Assembly: GCF_003315205.1 (NCBI RefSeq)
Contig: NZ_QNRR01000007.1
Coordinates: 248,001 to 312,000, forward strand
From: Roseimicrobium gellanilyticum
Lineage (GTDB): Bacteria > Verrucomicrobiota > Verrucomicrobiia > Verrucomicrobiales > Verrucomicrobiaceae
DNA length: 64,000 nt
Direction of reading: 5' to 3'
The notes beneath the pieces were generated by a model, which was not told the DNA's origin, did not search any database, and saw only the letters and a list, made by a program, of their open reading frames with translations. The position numbers and the translations under genes are program-made. Of this stretch, positions 9,255-17,274 are shown one piece after another. Within the stretch, counting starts at the first letter, position 1. Each line of letters begins with the position of its first letter.

Positions 9255-11849
9255 ATGTCGCGCACTTGGAAGCTCCCACTTCTCGGCCTGCTGGCGGCCG
9301 TTGTCGGCCTGCTGGCGCTGGCTGCATGCAAGGATGAGAAAGAGAAGAAGACCGGCTCGGATGGCGAGGAGGTGGTCGAGATCCCCCTGGACCTCGATGA
9401 GCAACTCATCAAGAAGACCATCTCCCGTCTTGGGACGGGGTTCATGGTTTGGGAGCGCCTTCGCAATGATCGCTGGGAGATCTGGGTGAAGAAGCTCAGC
9501 GGAGGCAAGGAGACCCGCATCATCCCGGCGGAGGAAGGGCGCGATCACGCATGCCCCAAGATCTCTCCGGATGGCCGAATGCTCGCCTACATGAGCTACC
9601 CCAAGGGGAAGACGGGCTACCCGGGGCACGCCAGGAAACCGGGCACCCTGTGGCTCATGAACCTCGTCAGCAGGAAGCGGCGGGTCATTTCCCAGGAAGC
9701 CAGAAGCTATGCAGAGCACCGTGCCGTGACGTGGCTGGATGCGAACCGCCTGTGCTACATCGATGGCGAAGGCTATTCGACGGAATACGACGTGAAGACG
9801 GGCAAGACCAAGCGCCTTGTGAAACTGGCCCATGAGACTTTTGGTTATCTCGTCAGCCCGGACATGAAGCATGCCACCAGTGGCACGCCTGAATTTGCCA
9901 TTTACGACCAACAGCAACAACTGGTGCGCAACCAACAGCGCATGGGCGGCTGCCAGCCCTACTTCACCCAGGATGGCCAGTGGGGGTACTGGATGGGTGG
10001 CGCGGGCGGCCCCATCAACAAGATGCGGCTGGCCACCCGTGAGATAGGTCAGGTATTGCAACGCGATGATACGCGGCTGCACGGGAAGCGGAATTATGTC
10101 TACTTCCCCATGGTGTCGCCGTGCCAGAGGCTCATGGCCTTTGCAGCGTCTCCCGACAAGCACGATCACTTTGAGGCGGACTACGATATCTATCTCGCGC
10201 ACGTCCATCCCCAGCAGCTCTATATTATCGGAAACCCGGTTCGTTATACGAAGTTCAAGGGAGTGGACCGTTATCCCGATGTGTTCCGGCGCGAGTTGCC
10301 CCTTGGCTCACACTACATCGAGGGGAAGACGGAGATGAAGTTCACCATTCCCGCAGAGCACGCCTCCGGAGAATGGCAGTGGCATATCACGGGGCGGTTC
10401 ACCGCCACTGGCACCTCTGTCACGCGCACTTTCGAGCATCCCGGTGAATATTGGGTGGAAGCGAAGCAGGGGGGCAAGAAGCTCCGGGGCTATGTGAATG
10501 TACGCGAGGCCACCGCACCCCAGGTGGATGGTGTACGTCGCGAAGGCAAGGACGGCATCATCGTCGACTTCGATGAGCCGGTGCTTGCCGATGGCGCCTC
10601 TGTCACCGTCGCTGGTGGGCAGGCCGTGCCGGGATGGCAATTGATCAATGACGGCTATGCCGTTTCCCTGAAACTTCCGCCGGGCACGCCAGAGACTGCC
10701 GTCTTTGAACTGGATGGCTTCCGGGATATGGCCCAGCAGCCCAACCGCATGGTAAAGGCCAAGGTCAATGTGCCCTCCGTCGCATGGCCCGCATCGGATG
10801 AAGGGATGGTCTTCGTCTGGGAGAATGTGAAAGGACGCACCTCACTGCCCAACGGCATGCCTTGCGAGGTGTCCCCCCAGGGCCTTGCCTTCTGGTCCGA
10901 CCACGGAGCCATGAAGCTCAGGGGTGGATGGTTTGATGCGCCCAAGGCTGGGGAGTTGGTGTCTGCCTCCTGCGTGAAGAGCAATGAGGTGACAGTGGAG
11001 ATGATTATCACTCCGCAGCCAGCGCCCTTCGACAAGGAACTGCACCCCATCCTGACGCTGGCCAATAGCGAGAAACAACGCAACCTGACCATCGGCCAGC
11101 GCGGCACCAGGCTCTATCTGCTGCTTCGCACCCCCGAGCAGGAACCCGGCGCTCCCATGGAGGAGACTCATCTCGCCGGAGTAGATAACAATCAACCACA
11201 TCACCTCGTCATCGCTTATCGAAAGGATAAGCTCAGCGTGTGGATTGATGGTACACAAGTCTGGCATCGCAGCCGGATCCGGGGCGACTTGAGCAATTGG
11301 GAGGACATGAAGCTGCGTTTCGGTGCGTCCTCCGAGGGCAACAACTCCTGGCGTGGTCTCATTGACAGAGTGGTCATCTACGACCGCTGCCTGTCGGACG
11401 AAGAGATCTCGCAGCACTCCAACTCTTCCATCGTGGCGGAGTCGAAGCGCAACCCGCTGCAAGAGTGGAAGGTCGTGGCCAAGCTCATTGAGGCATCGCC
11501 TGTGCCGCCACTGCAGGAATTTCAGCCCTATACCGAGGCTCTCGTGAGGCACTTGTATGAAGTGCAGGAGGTCAAGGAGGGCTCCCTGCTTCCTTCCAAG
11601 CAGATTGCCGTGAGCCACTGGATCTGGCTGGATTCACAAGCATTGTCTGCCCAGCAACTCAAGGTGGGTGATATCGTCCACTTGACTCTGCATCGTGAAG
11701 AGGAGCACACGGAACTGAAGAGCTTGTTCATCAAGGATGAACTCATCGAAGGCTTGGGCGCAGACCGCTTTCATGATGCTACCGACTGGGATACTGAAAT
11801 CATGAAAGCCAGTTCCAACGCGGATAAGATCGAAAGTACGGGGCGCTGA
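9255..11849 (+). CDS. Lipoprotein with TolB/WD40-like propeller and LamG domain
   Basis: An 864-residue predicted lipoprotein. The ATG at 9255 is chosen because it starts a lipoprotein signal peptide with the lipobox LALAAC, Cys25 being the lipidated residue; the open frame extends upstream to 9126 with no signal-like sequence. Residues of about 45-380 contain propeller-like blades of TolB type (KISPDGRMLAYMSYPKG, YLVSPDMKHATSG, YFPMVSPCQRLMAF). A short Ig-like part follows around residues 390-510. A concanavalin/LamG fold comes next (HHLVIAYRKDKLSVWIDGTQ, WRGLIDRVVIYDRCLSDEEI). The last 150 residues resemble a cytochrome-free domain of unknown use. It should be anchored in a membrane and face the periplasm or outside. 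The ligand is unknown; it could bind glycans or act as a surface scaffold. Confidence 0.8.
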   Translation: MSRTWKLPLLGLLAAVVGLLALAACKDEKEKKTGSDGEEVVEIPLDLDEQLIKKTISRLGTGFMVWERLRNDRWEIWVKKLSGGKETRIIPAEEGRDHACPKISPDGRMLAYMSYPKGKTGYPGHARKPGTLWLMNLVSRKRRVISQEARSYAEHRAVTWLDANRLCYIDGEGYSTEYDVKTGKTKRLVKLAHETFGYLVSPDMKHATSGTPEFAIYDQQQQLVRNQQRMGGCQPYFTQDGQWGYWMGGAGGPINKMRLATREIGQVLQRDDTRLHGKRNYVYFPMVSPCQRLMAFAASPDKHDHFEADYDIYLAHVHPQQLYIIGNPVRYTKFKGVDRYPDVFRRELPLGSHYIEGKTEMKFTIPAEHASGEWQWHITGRFTATGTSVTRTFEHPGEYWVEAKQGGKKLRGYVNVREATAPQVDGVRREGKDGIIVDFDEPVLADGASVTVAGGQAVPGWQLINDGYAVSLKLPPGTPETAVFELDGFRDMAQQPNRMVKAKVNVPSVAWPASDEGMVFVWENVKGRTSLPNGMPCEVSPQGLAFWSDHGAMKLRGGWFDAPKAGELVSASCVKSNEVTVEMIITPQPAPFDKELHPILTLANSEKQRNLTIGQRGTRLYLLLRTPEQEPGAPMEETHLAGVDNNQPHHLVIAYRKDKLSVWIDGTQVWHRSRIRGDLSNWEDMKLRFGASSEGNNSWRGLIDRVVIYDRCLSDEEISQHSNSSIVAESKRNPLQEWKVVAKLIEASPVPPLQEFQPYTEALVRHLYEVQEVKEGSLLPSKQIAVSHWIWLDSQALSAQQLKVGDIVHLTLHREEEHTELKSLFIKDELIEGLGADRFHDATDWDTEIMKASSNADKIESTGR

Positions 11850-11878
11850 TTCTGCTGCCCACTGCTGTATTGCGTGAG

Positions 11879-13168
11879 CTAAAGTGAGCTGCTGGCGATG
11901 CTCCAGGCTTCACTTGCCGTTGCAAACACCAGGCGGCCCTCGCGCGCACGTCTGGCGAGAGATAGCGCATTCTCCACGAAATCTTCCCAGGTTGGGAGCG
12001 CTACGAGATTTGAGCGAATGACGAATGCCAGATGCGTAGGACCTTCGGCATCGGCCGCGGATGACTGGCTCAGGAGGCGATCGAGTTCTTCTTCGAAGAG
12101 GACATTTGGCAGCCACGGGCTCAACGAGCCCTTTTCATAGGACGTCAGTGGAAGGATGCCAAGGCCGGTCGAATTCTCCGGGTCTGCAATCCTGAAGTCC
12201 TTGGCGGAAGGTCGGTAGGCGCGAGAAGGGATGGATGTTCCATCGGGAATGACGCCTGTGCCGCGCTCCGCCTCCACCAAGCGTGCGACTTCTGGCATCC
12301 GCTCCAAGGTCACGTCTACCTGAACGCCTTCTTGCTCAAGGATGCGCACGACCGCATTACTTAGATAACGATCCCCGCCGCGATAAGAAGCCGGCGTCTT
12401 GTCGAGAGCTCTCCTATAGGCCTCAATCGCGGAGCGGACGCATGAGGTGACCCACGCTTCGTCAACGTGATCCTGAAACCATTCGTTAGCCTGCTCATCC
12501 CATCGCCACGGGTGCACATGCAGGCCTATCTCATCTCCTTCGCTCAACATGGAGTTCCACTCTTCTTTGAATTGCTCGAAGGCCCAGGTGGCGCTTCCAT
12601 TGGACTTCTCCACTTGCGGATCAGCTCGGGGAAACCAGGTGAAGTGAACGGGCGCTCCGCCTGCGACAGCGCTCAATAGACTGCGAAAGGCGGACGTCCT
12701 CCTGAAAAATTCCGAGGTGGATTGCCACGAGGCATCGCTTGGCTCAACCACGCGAGCATCCGGCTCCACGTCGACGCCGAGGATTGTGGGGATCGCCGGC
12801 CCTGTGTAAGGGGAAGCTGCCGCTCTCGTGAGGCTCAACCGATCCAGCAGTTCGATACGGGAGCGGCGCATCTCCGACAGGTGGGACTGAAGCCTTTCCA
12901 TCTCGCGAAGCCGGGCCTCGCATAGCTGTATGAGTGCAGGGTCGGCTTGGGCTGTGACGCTTGAGTGCGAGCTCTCTATCACGGTCAGTCGAGCCTCACA
13001 GAGCGCTTCCAACTCCGCTGCTCTGCGACTTTCCGCGTCGAGCTTGGTTCTCAACCGGGTCACCTTTTCCTCCACCCGCTTCTTTTCCTCCTTTGCCTTC
13101 GCCAGCGAGCTCTTCAAACGCTCCACCTCCGCGTGGTGGCGGGATTTTGAAATGAAAGGGAATTTCAT
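11879..13168 (-). CDS. Coiled-coil protein with polysaccharide-deacetylase-like domain
   Basis: A 429-residue protein in two parts. Residues of about 10-115 are a long heptad-type coiled coil rich in Glu, Lys, Arg and Leu. From about residue 130 there is a NodB-like fold: TILGVDVEPDA resembles the first metal-binding Asp motif and EIGLHVHPWRWD the His-x-His motif of carbohydrate esterase 4 proteins. Later, TPASYRGGDRYLSN resembles the RxGG-type loop. No signal peptide is seen, so it may act in the cytoplasm, for example on nucleotide-sugar or glycan precursors, or be inactive. The ATG at 13168 lies only about 20 bases from the decayed toxin tail on the opposite strand, and the gene may have arrived by the same rearrangement. 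A sugar deacetylase role is inferred, not shown. Confidence 0.7.
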   Translation of the reverse strand: MKFPFISKSRHHAEVERLKSSLAKAKEEKKRVEEKVTRLRTKLDAESRRAAELEALCEARLTVIESSHSSVTAQADPALIQLCEARLREMERLQSHLSEMRRSRIELLDRLSLTRAAASPYTGPAIPTILGVDVEPDARVVEPSDASWQSTSEFFRRTSAFRSLLSAVAGGAPVHFTWFPRADPQVEKSNGSATWAFEQFKEEWNSMLSEGDEIGLHVHPWRWDEQANEWFQDHVDEAWVTSCVRSAIEAYRRALDKTPASYRGGDRYLSNAVVRILEQEGVQVDVTLERMPEVARLVEAERGTGVIPDGTSIPSRAYRPSAKDFRIADPENSTGLGILPLTSYEKGSLSPWLPNVLFEEELDRLLSQSSAADAEGPTHLAFVIRSNLVALPTWEDFVENALSLARRAREGRLVFATASEAWSIASSSL

Positions 13169-13543
13169 CGTGACGATGGGTTAGCGACCATGCATGGGCC
13201 GCCGGCGGATGATGCCCTCCGCGACACGTATAATTGGCTGGATTGCACAGTGAACATTGAGATTGTGAAGGATGATGGGGTCACGGTGACTCGGAGTGAG
13301 GAGTCGACGATGGATACCCGGGGAAGGCGGGCAAGGAACTGCATCATATCACGCCTAAGTACCTAGGCGGTGCCCCTGTGGGTCCCACTATATTGCTGGA
13401 TGCTGCCTACCATCAGCTGATCACGAATGAGTTCCGGCGATTGGCTCCATACGGACATACCACGTCCAGATCCCACCGGAGTGCAAAGAATTATGAAAGA
13501 AGTTTATTCAAAGTATCCATTGCCACCTACAAATTGGTTATGA
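13169..13543 (+). pseudogene. Decayed C-terminal tail of an Rhs/polymorphic toxin (HNH-like LHH motif)
   Basis: Coding-like sequence without an intact frame. Reading in frame 2 from 13190 gives PPADDALRDTYNWLDC and so on, then the frame must shift near the G-run at 13318-13323 to read GKAGKELHHITPKYLGG and YHQLITNEFRRLAPYG (13330-13455). A second shift near 13456 returns to frame 2 and gives PTGVQRIMKEVYSKYPLPP before a TGA at 13541-13543. These pieces, in this order, look like the end of a polymorphic toxin whose LHH motif suggests an HNH/endonuclease VII-type nuclease. No toxin body is present upstream; the opposite-strand gene starts at 13168. The TGA overlaps the ATG of the next gene (ATGA), which is expected of a toxin-immunity pair. 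Two compensating indels could be decay or assembly errors. Confidence 0.65.
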
Positions 13544-14385
13544 GAGAAACGTGTGAGTTCCGTGTCGTTGAGGAGTTTGCTCCTCAACTTTTTGAATCTA
13601 CCGAGGGGAAACGTTTGGGTGATTCTGTTAGGAAAGTTGAGATTGCGACAGACGATCCTCGATTTAGTGCTGTAGGACGACTGCAGTTGGAAACTAGGTC
13701 AAAGACGGATCGTTCGTTCTTTTACGGATGGAATATCCGACGACGTTACTCGAAAACGGAACTCGACAACGCTGTACTCTTTCTACTCAACGTAACCTCA
13801 GTTTTTGAACCCGCGGGCGAGGAGTGTGGGACGAAGTACGATGACTCAACGGCTTGCCCACGCTGTGGCGCTGGAGCCATGCAAGCCACTTCGCTTTTTC
13901 TGCCTGAAAGCCGAATTCCGAAGACCAAGGAGATTAGCAAGACAATCGGGGGTGAGATTGTGGTCTCGCAGCGGGTAAAAGAATTGTTTTTGCGGCACGA
14001 CGTTACTGGCGCAGCATTGTTGCCTCTTTGCCCCAATTCGTCGTCAAGCGCGGAATCCAATGCTTGGTTCCAGCTAGGGGTGTTGGAGGCCAATGCCGAA
14101 GTCATCGCACCAACTCGCGTCGGTATCGATCCATTTGACGATGACGTGAAAGGCGAGTGCCGTTGTCCACTCGGTGATCTAGTCGGGCTCAATTTGCTCT
14201 CTGAGGTAACAATCACGTCTGGCTCGCGCGGTGAGGCGGACATCTTCTGCACGCGGCAGTTTGTCGGAGTTAGACGTGGATTGTTACGGCCGGAGCGAAT
14301 CATCCTCATTTCACCCAAAGTCTGGAGGGTGCTCGTATCTGAAAAGATCAAGGGTGTTGAGATCGAAGTCGCACATATTGCATGA
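13540..14385 (+). CDS. Immunity-like protein with CxxC cluster
   Basis: A 281-residue soluble protein starting at the ATG at 13540, which overlaps the stop of the decayed toxin tail. The longer open frame from 13378 is rejected as a start because its first 54 codons belong to the toxin remnant. The middle has EECGTKYDDSTACPRCGAG, a Cys arrangement that may bind zinc, and a later GECRCPLGD. It resembles double-CxxCG proteins found beside Rhs-type toxins in myxobacteria and relatives, but I name it only as immunity-like. Base composition from about 13390 to 14390 is visibly lower in GC than the surroundings, consistent with horizontal transfer. Its TGA overlaps the ATG of the next open frame at 14382. 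If the toxin is dead, this would be an orphan immunity gene. Confidence 0.6.
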   Translation: MRETCEFRVVEEFAPQLFESTEGKRLGDSVRKVEIATDDPRFSAVGRLQLETRSKTDRSFFYGWNIRRRYSKTELDNAVLFLLNVTSVFEPAGEECGTKYDDSTACPRCGAGAMQATSLFLPESRIPKTKEISKTIGGEIVVSQRVKELFLRHDVTGAALLPLCPNSSSSAESNAWFQLGVLEANAEVIAPTRVGIDPFDDDVKGECRCPLGDLVGLNLLSEVTITSGSRGEADIFCTRQFVGVRRGLLRPERIILISPKVWRVLVSEKIKGVEIEVAHIA

Positions 14386-14700
14386 AGCAACAAGTGGAGA
14401 GACCCGACGTCTCCGGCCAATTCTTTCTCGTACGCTATGTCGGCTGCATTGCCGCGGCAGCTTCACTTGCAGCCTCCGCCCAGGACAAACCGGACCCCGG
14501 CGCGGCGGAGTTGAAGAAGGCGATGACGGAGTTGGTCGGGACCATCAAGGATGGGAATGATGCGAAGATTGCGGAGTTGGAGGGGAAGGTGTTGCCTGAT
14601 GCGGAGAGGATTGGGAGGGGCTGCGTGTGATGTCGGGATGAAGTGCCATCTCTTCTACTGGGATGGTACTGGCTGGAGCATGCTGAGGCCTTCGGTGTAA
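14382..14700 (+). pseudogene. Internally deleted copy of the small secreted protein downstream
   Basis: The open frame 14382-14630 encodes a signal-like segment (VGCIAAAASLAASAQ) followed by DKPDPGAAELKKAM and VLPDAERIG, nearly the same as the intact gene at 14786. After IGRGC the frame breaks; the next bases, 14629-14700, encode DVGMKCHLFYWDGTGWSML in another frame, which matches the very end of the intact gene. Roughly 265 bases present in the intact copy are missing, plus one G in a G-run. The first ATG overlaps the stop of the immunity-like gene (ATGA), so this was the third gene of that unit. It may still yield an 82-residue secreted peptide. Confidence 0.75.
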
Positions 14701-14785
14701 CAAATGTTACCGTGCTACGTGAGGGAGAAACTTTGGACTGCCAGCGTTGTTCAACTCCTGCGCTTCCTTACACCCATTTGACTCT

Positions 14786-15385
14786 ATGAAATCCGAAATG
14801 CCTTTCACTAGGAAACATGGCGCCGCACCTTGGGAGGTCATCCTTTGTGTCATACTTTTTGTGGTCGCAGCTGCACCCACCCCCGCCCAAGACAAACCCG
14901 ACCCCGGCGCGGCAGAACTGAAGAAGGCGATGATGGAATTGCGTGAGGCCATCAAAGACGGGAATGACACGAAGATTGTGGAGTTGGCGGGGAAGGTGTT
15001 GCCGGATGCGGAGAGGATTGGGAAGGGGCTCGGAGCGGGGGCTGGGGAGGGGAAGGAGAAGGTGGTGGCGTTTCATGCGCGGATGCCGAAGGATGGGCAG
15101 GCGCTGGCGAGGTTGTTTGCGGTGAAGCCGGCGCAGACGGAGGTGCAGGTGCATGGGTCGACGACGGAGGAGATGGCGGCGTACGAAAATGGGTCAGTGG
15201 CGGCGAAGGAGTTTCCAGCGGCGGTGAAGGCGCTGGCGGAGAAGGGGGTGTTCGTGCCGGGGAAGACGTATTATGAGGTGGAGTTTCTGGAGCCGGGGAA
15301 TGATGTGGGGATGAAGTATCACCTGTTCTACTGGGATGGGAGTGGGTGGAGCATGCTGGGGCCGGTGTGGAGGATGGTACAGTAG
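14786..15385 (+). CDS. Small exported protein of unknown function (intact paralogue)
   Basis: A 199-residue protein with a signal peptide (WEVILCVILFVVAAAPTPAQ) and an otherwise soluble mature part. I chose the ATG at 14786; an in-frame start at 14747 adds residues without signal character, and 14798 is a further option. Visible segments are DKPDPGAAELKKAMMELREA, an amphipathic helix, then a central part with FVPGKTYYEVEFLEPGND, and the end DGSGWSMLGPVWRMVQ. It is a duplicate of the deleted gene just upstream; the 5' halves match at most positions. I do not recognise the family. Its link to the toxin-immunity unit suggests a role around the toxin, such as a periplasmic immunity or accessory factor, but this is inference from position only. 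Confidence 0.65.
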   Translation: MKSEMPFTRKHGAAPWEVILCVILFVVAAAPTPAQDKPDPGAAELKKAMMELREAIKDGNDTKIVELAGKVLPDAERIGKGLGAGAGEGKEKVVAFHARMPKDGQALARLFAVKPAQTEVQVHGSTTEEMAAYENGSVAAKEFPAAVKALAEKGVFVPGKTYYEVEFLEPGNDVGMKYHLFYWDGSGWSMLGPVWRMVQ

Positions 15386-15511
15386 GTAGTCAGTAGTCAG
15401 TAGTCAGTAGTCAGTAGTCAGTAGTCAGTAGTCAGTGGTCAGTGGTCAGTGGTCAGTGGTCAGTGGTCAGTGGTCAGTGGTCAGTGGTCAGTGGTCAGTG
15501 GTCAGTGGTCA
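15386..15511. repeat. Heptanucleotide tandem repeat, 18 copies
   Basis: Eighteen perfect 7-base units follow the stop of the preceding gene without a gap: seven copies of GTAGTCA (15386-15434), then eleven copies of GTGGTCA (15435-15511), followed by a G-run. The one-base difference is confined to a single switch point, which suggests growth by slippage from two founders. Because seven is not a multiple of three, all frames give a 7-residue peptide repeat, which creates a false open frame here. Confidence 0.98.
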
Positions 15512-15670
15512 GTGGGGGTGGGGGTGGTGTGATGGTTTTGGACTACGGAGTGGGAGTGAGCCTTGGGGTGGGAGGATCGGTGCTGGGCTTTGAAGTGGTG
15601 GGTGAGAGGCTTTTTGGGAAAGATTCTCCTTTGTTGACCAGCATCCGCGCCCCTCTACTCTGCGCGGCTC

Positions 15671-17167
15671 ATGGCTGAATTTTTGCGGCAGTTGCTCGCT
15701 CCTGGTACAAAGGCGCCCCGGTGGTTCACCGCGGTGGTGGTGGTGTGTCTGGTGATCACGGCATGGTGGTATGTGACCCGGGCGATCCAGCACGGGACGG
15801 ATGTGTCCAATGCCATCGACAAGCAGCTTGCGGCGGAGCGAGCGCACCGGTTCGATGGCGATGCTGACGCGCAGAGTGAGGCTGGCAGGCCGATGCGCTC
15901 CTTCGACATGAATGACCAGCGCGTGTACATGAACTATGCGCAGAACCTGCGCGAGCACGGGATCAGCCAGTTCACCACCCGCATGCGCATGCCCATGTAC
16001 ATGTGGCTGCTGGCGTTTGCGGCACCGGATGTGAAGATGGAGCCCACGCTGGAGGCGCAGAGGCAGTATGTGTCCGACTTCTTTCCCAAGGCGCGGGCGT
16101 TCAATGTGTACCTGTCGCTGGTCTGCCTGGTGGGGATGTTTTTTGTGGTGCGTGGGTGGCTGGGGAACTGGCTCGGGGTGGCGTTCATCCTCGTGGCTGC
16201 GTTCCAGCTCTACATCCTGAAGTCGCCGTACGTGCAGCCGGAAATTCTACTGACGACCTTGATCACGATTGGGACGATTCTCGTGGTGAAAACGCTGCAT
16301 GAGCCCACCTGGCAGAATGCGCTCGTCACCGGGTTGGTCCTCTGCGCGTGGCATCTGACCAAGGCAAATGCGCTGGTGGCGCTGGGCCTCATGGGGCTCG
16401 TGCAGGGAGTGCAGCTTCTATGTGCACGCGACTGGCCGCGCCGCTGGGCGATTGTGATCGCGGGTCTGGTGACGCTGGGAGCCTACATGCTGCCGATGTC
16501 GAAGTACCTGTACACGTCCTACGAGCTCTTTGGCGACCCGTTCCACAATGTGCAGAGCAAGTACTACATGTGGGCGGAGGATGTGCATCAGAAGCATGAG
16601 ATGCAGAAGATGGGCCTCGACCGGGATCTCTCCACCGTGGACAAGGATGGCGATGGAAAAGTCGACAACCCTGAGGCCCTGCCGACCGCGAAGAACTACT
16701 GGAATCAGCACTCTTGGGAGCAGATCAAGAAGCGCTTCGTGAAGGGTGTCTCGATGATGTTCACGAACAACTATGAGGAATACACTGCCATCCACTGGCT
16801 GCAGATCCTCTGGGCGGGCATCGTGGTCTGGGCGGCGTCCCGGAGGTGGAATGAGGCGGTGTTTGGGGTGTGGTCCTGGGGATGGTCCATGCTGTTTCTC
16901 GCCGCGTTTCTCACGGTGCTGGTCTACCTCTTCGGGTGGTTCACTCCGCTGAAGGTGGGGCCGCGCCTGCTGAACTCCATCTCGCTCATCCCGCTTTTCT
17001 TCTGCATGGCGGCCACGGCGTATCTGTTGCGCCAGGATTCGTTCAAGGTCGGCAGCTGGACCATCTCCAGCAGCAAGGCGGTGACGTTGGTCTTTCTTGC
17101 CTTCTGGCTTGTACTGACTGTGCGGCAGGTGCCGCATGACCTCGAACTTGGCTACTTTGCCGGCTAA
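15671..17167 (+). CDS. Polytopic membrane protein, GT-C glycosyltransferase-like, with EF-hand loop
   Basis: A 498-residue protein with about ten hydrophobic spans, beginning with WFTAVVVVCLVITAWWYV. After the first span a periplasmic-type stretch contains DMNDQRVYMNYAQNLREHG, a position where GT-C glycosyltransferases of the PMT/ArnT type carry their catalytic acidic pair; no clear family motif can be assigned. A soluble loop holds a textbook EF-hand calcium loop, D324-K-D326-G-D328-G-K330-V-D332-N-P-E335. This loop lies between spans, so it is probably exposed outside the cytoplasm where calcium is available. It probably uses a lipid-linked sugar, but that is inference. The heptamer satellite lies 160 bases upstream and may sit in its promoter region. 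Confidence 0.65.
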   Translation: MAEFLRQLLAPGTKAPRWFTAVVVVCLVITAWWYVTRAIQHGTDVSNAIDKQLAAERAHRFDGDADAQSEAGRPMRSFDMNDQRVYMNYAQNLREHGISQFTTRMRMPMYMWLLAFAAPDVKMEPTLEAQRQYVSDFFPKARAFNVYLSLVCLVGMFFVVRGWLGNWLGVAFILVAAFQLYILKSPYVQPEILLTTLITIGTILVVKTLHEPTWQNALVTGLVLCAWHLTKANALVALGLMGLVQGVQLLCARDWPRRWAIVIAGLVTLGAYMLPMSKYLYTSYELFGDPFHNVQSKYYMWAEDVHQKHEMQKMGLDRDLSTVDKDGDGKVDNPEALPTAKNYWNQHSWEQIKKRFVKGVSMMFTNNYEEYTAIHWLQILWAGIVVWAASRRWNEAVFGVWSWGWSMLFLAAFLTVLVYLFGWFTPLKVGPRLLNSISLIPLFFCMAATAYLLRQDSFKVGSWTISSSKAVTLVFLAFWLVLTVRQVPHDLELGYFAG

Positions 17168-17274
17168 AAACGAGCGGAGAGGGGGAGGGTAATTTTTAGG
17201 GGAAATGAATTAACCCCGTTCCCCCTGCCGTTTGGTATCCGTCTCCTCACCTGTATATTACCCCGCTCCCACCC

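Noticed and set aside
13378-13539. Use of GTG 13378 as the start of the immunity-like protein
   Set aside because: These codons encode part of the toxin tail (LLDAAYHQLITNEFRRLAP); the ATG at 13540 overlaps the toxin stop and fits better.
15386-15511. Possible CRISPR array
   Set aside because: Units are 7 bases and adjoin without spacers; there are no cas genes.
15442-15678. 78-codon open frame giving a VSGQWSV repeat peptide
   Set aside because: It is only the translation of the heptamer satellite.
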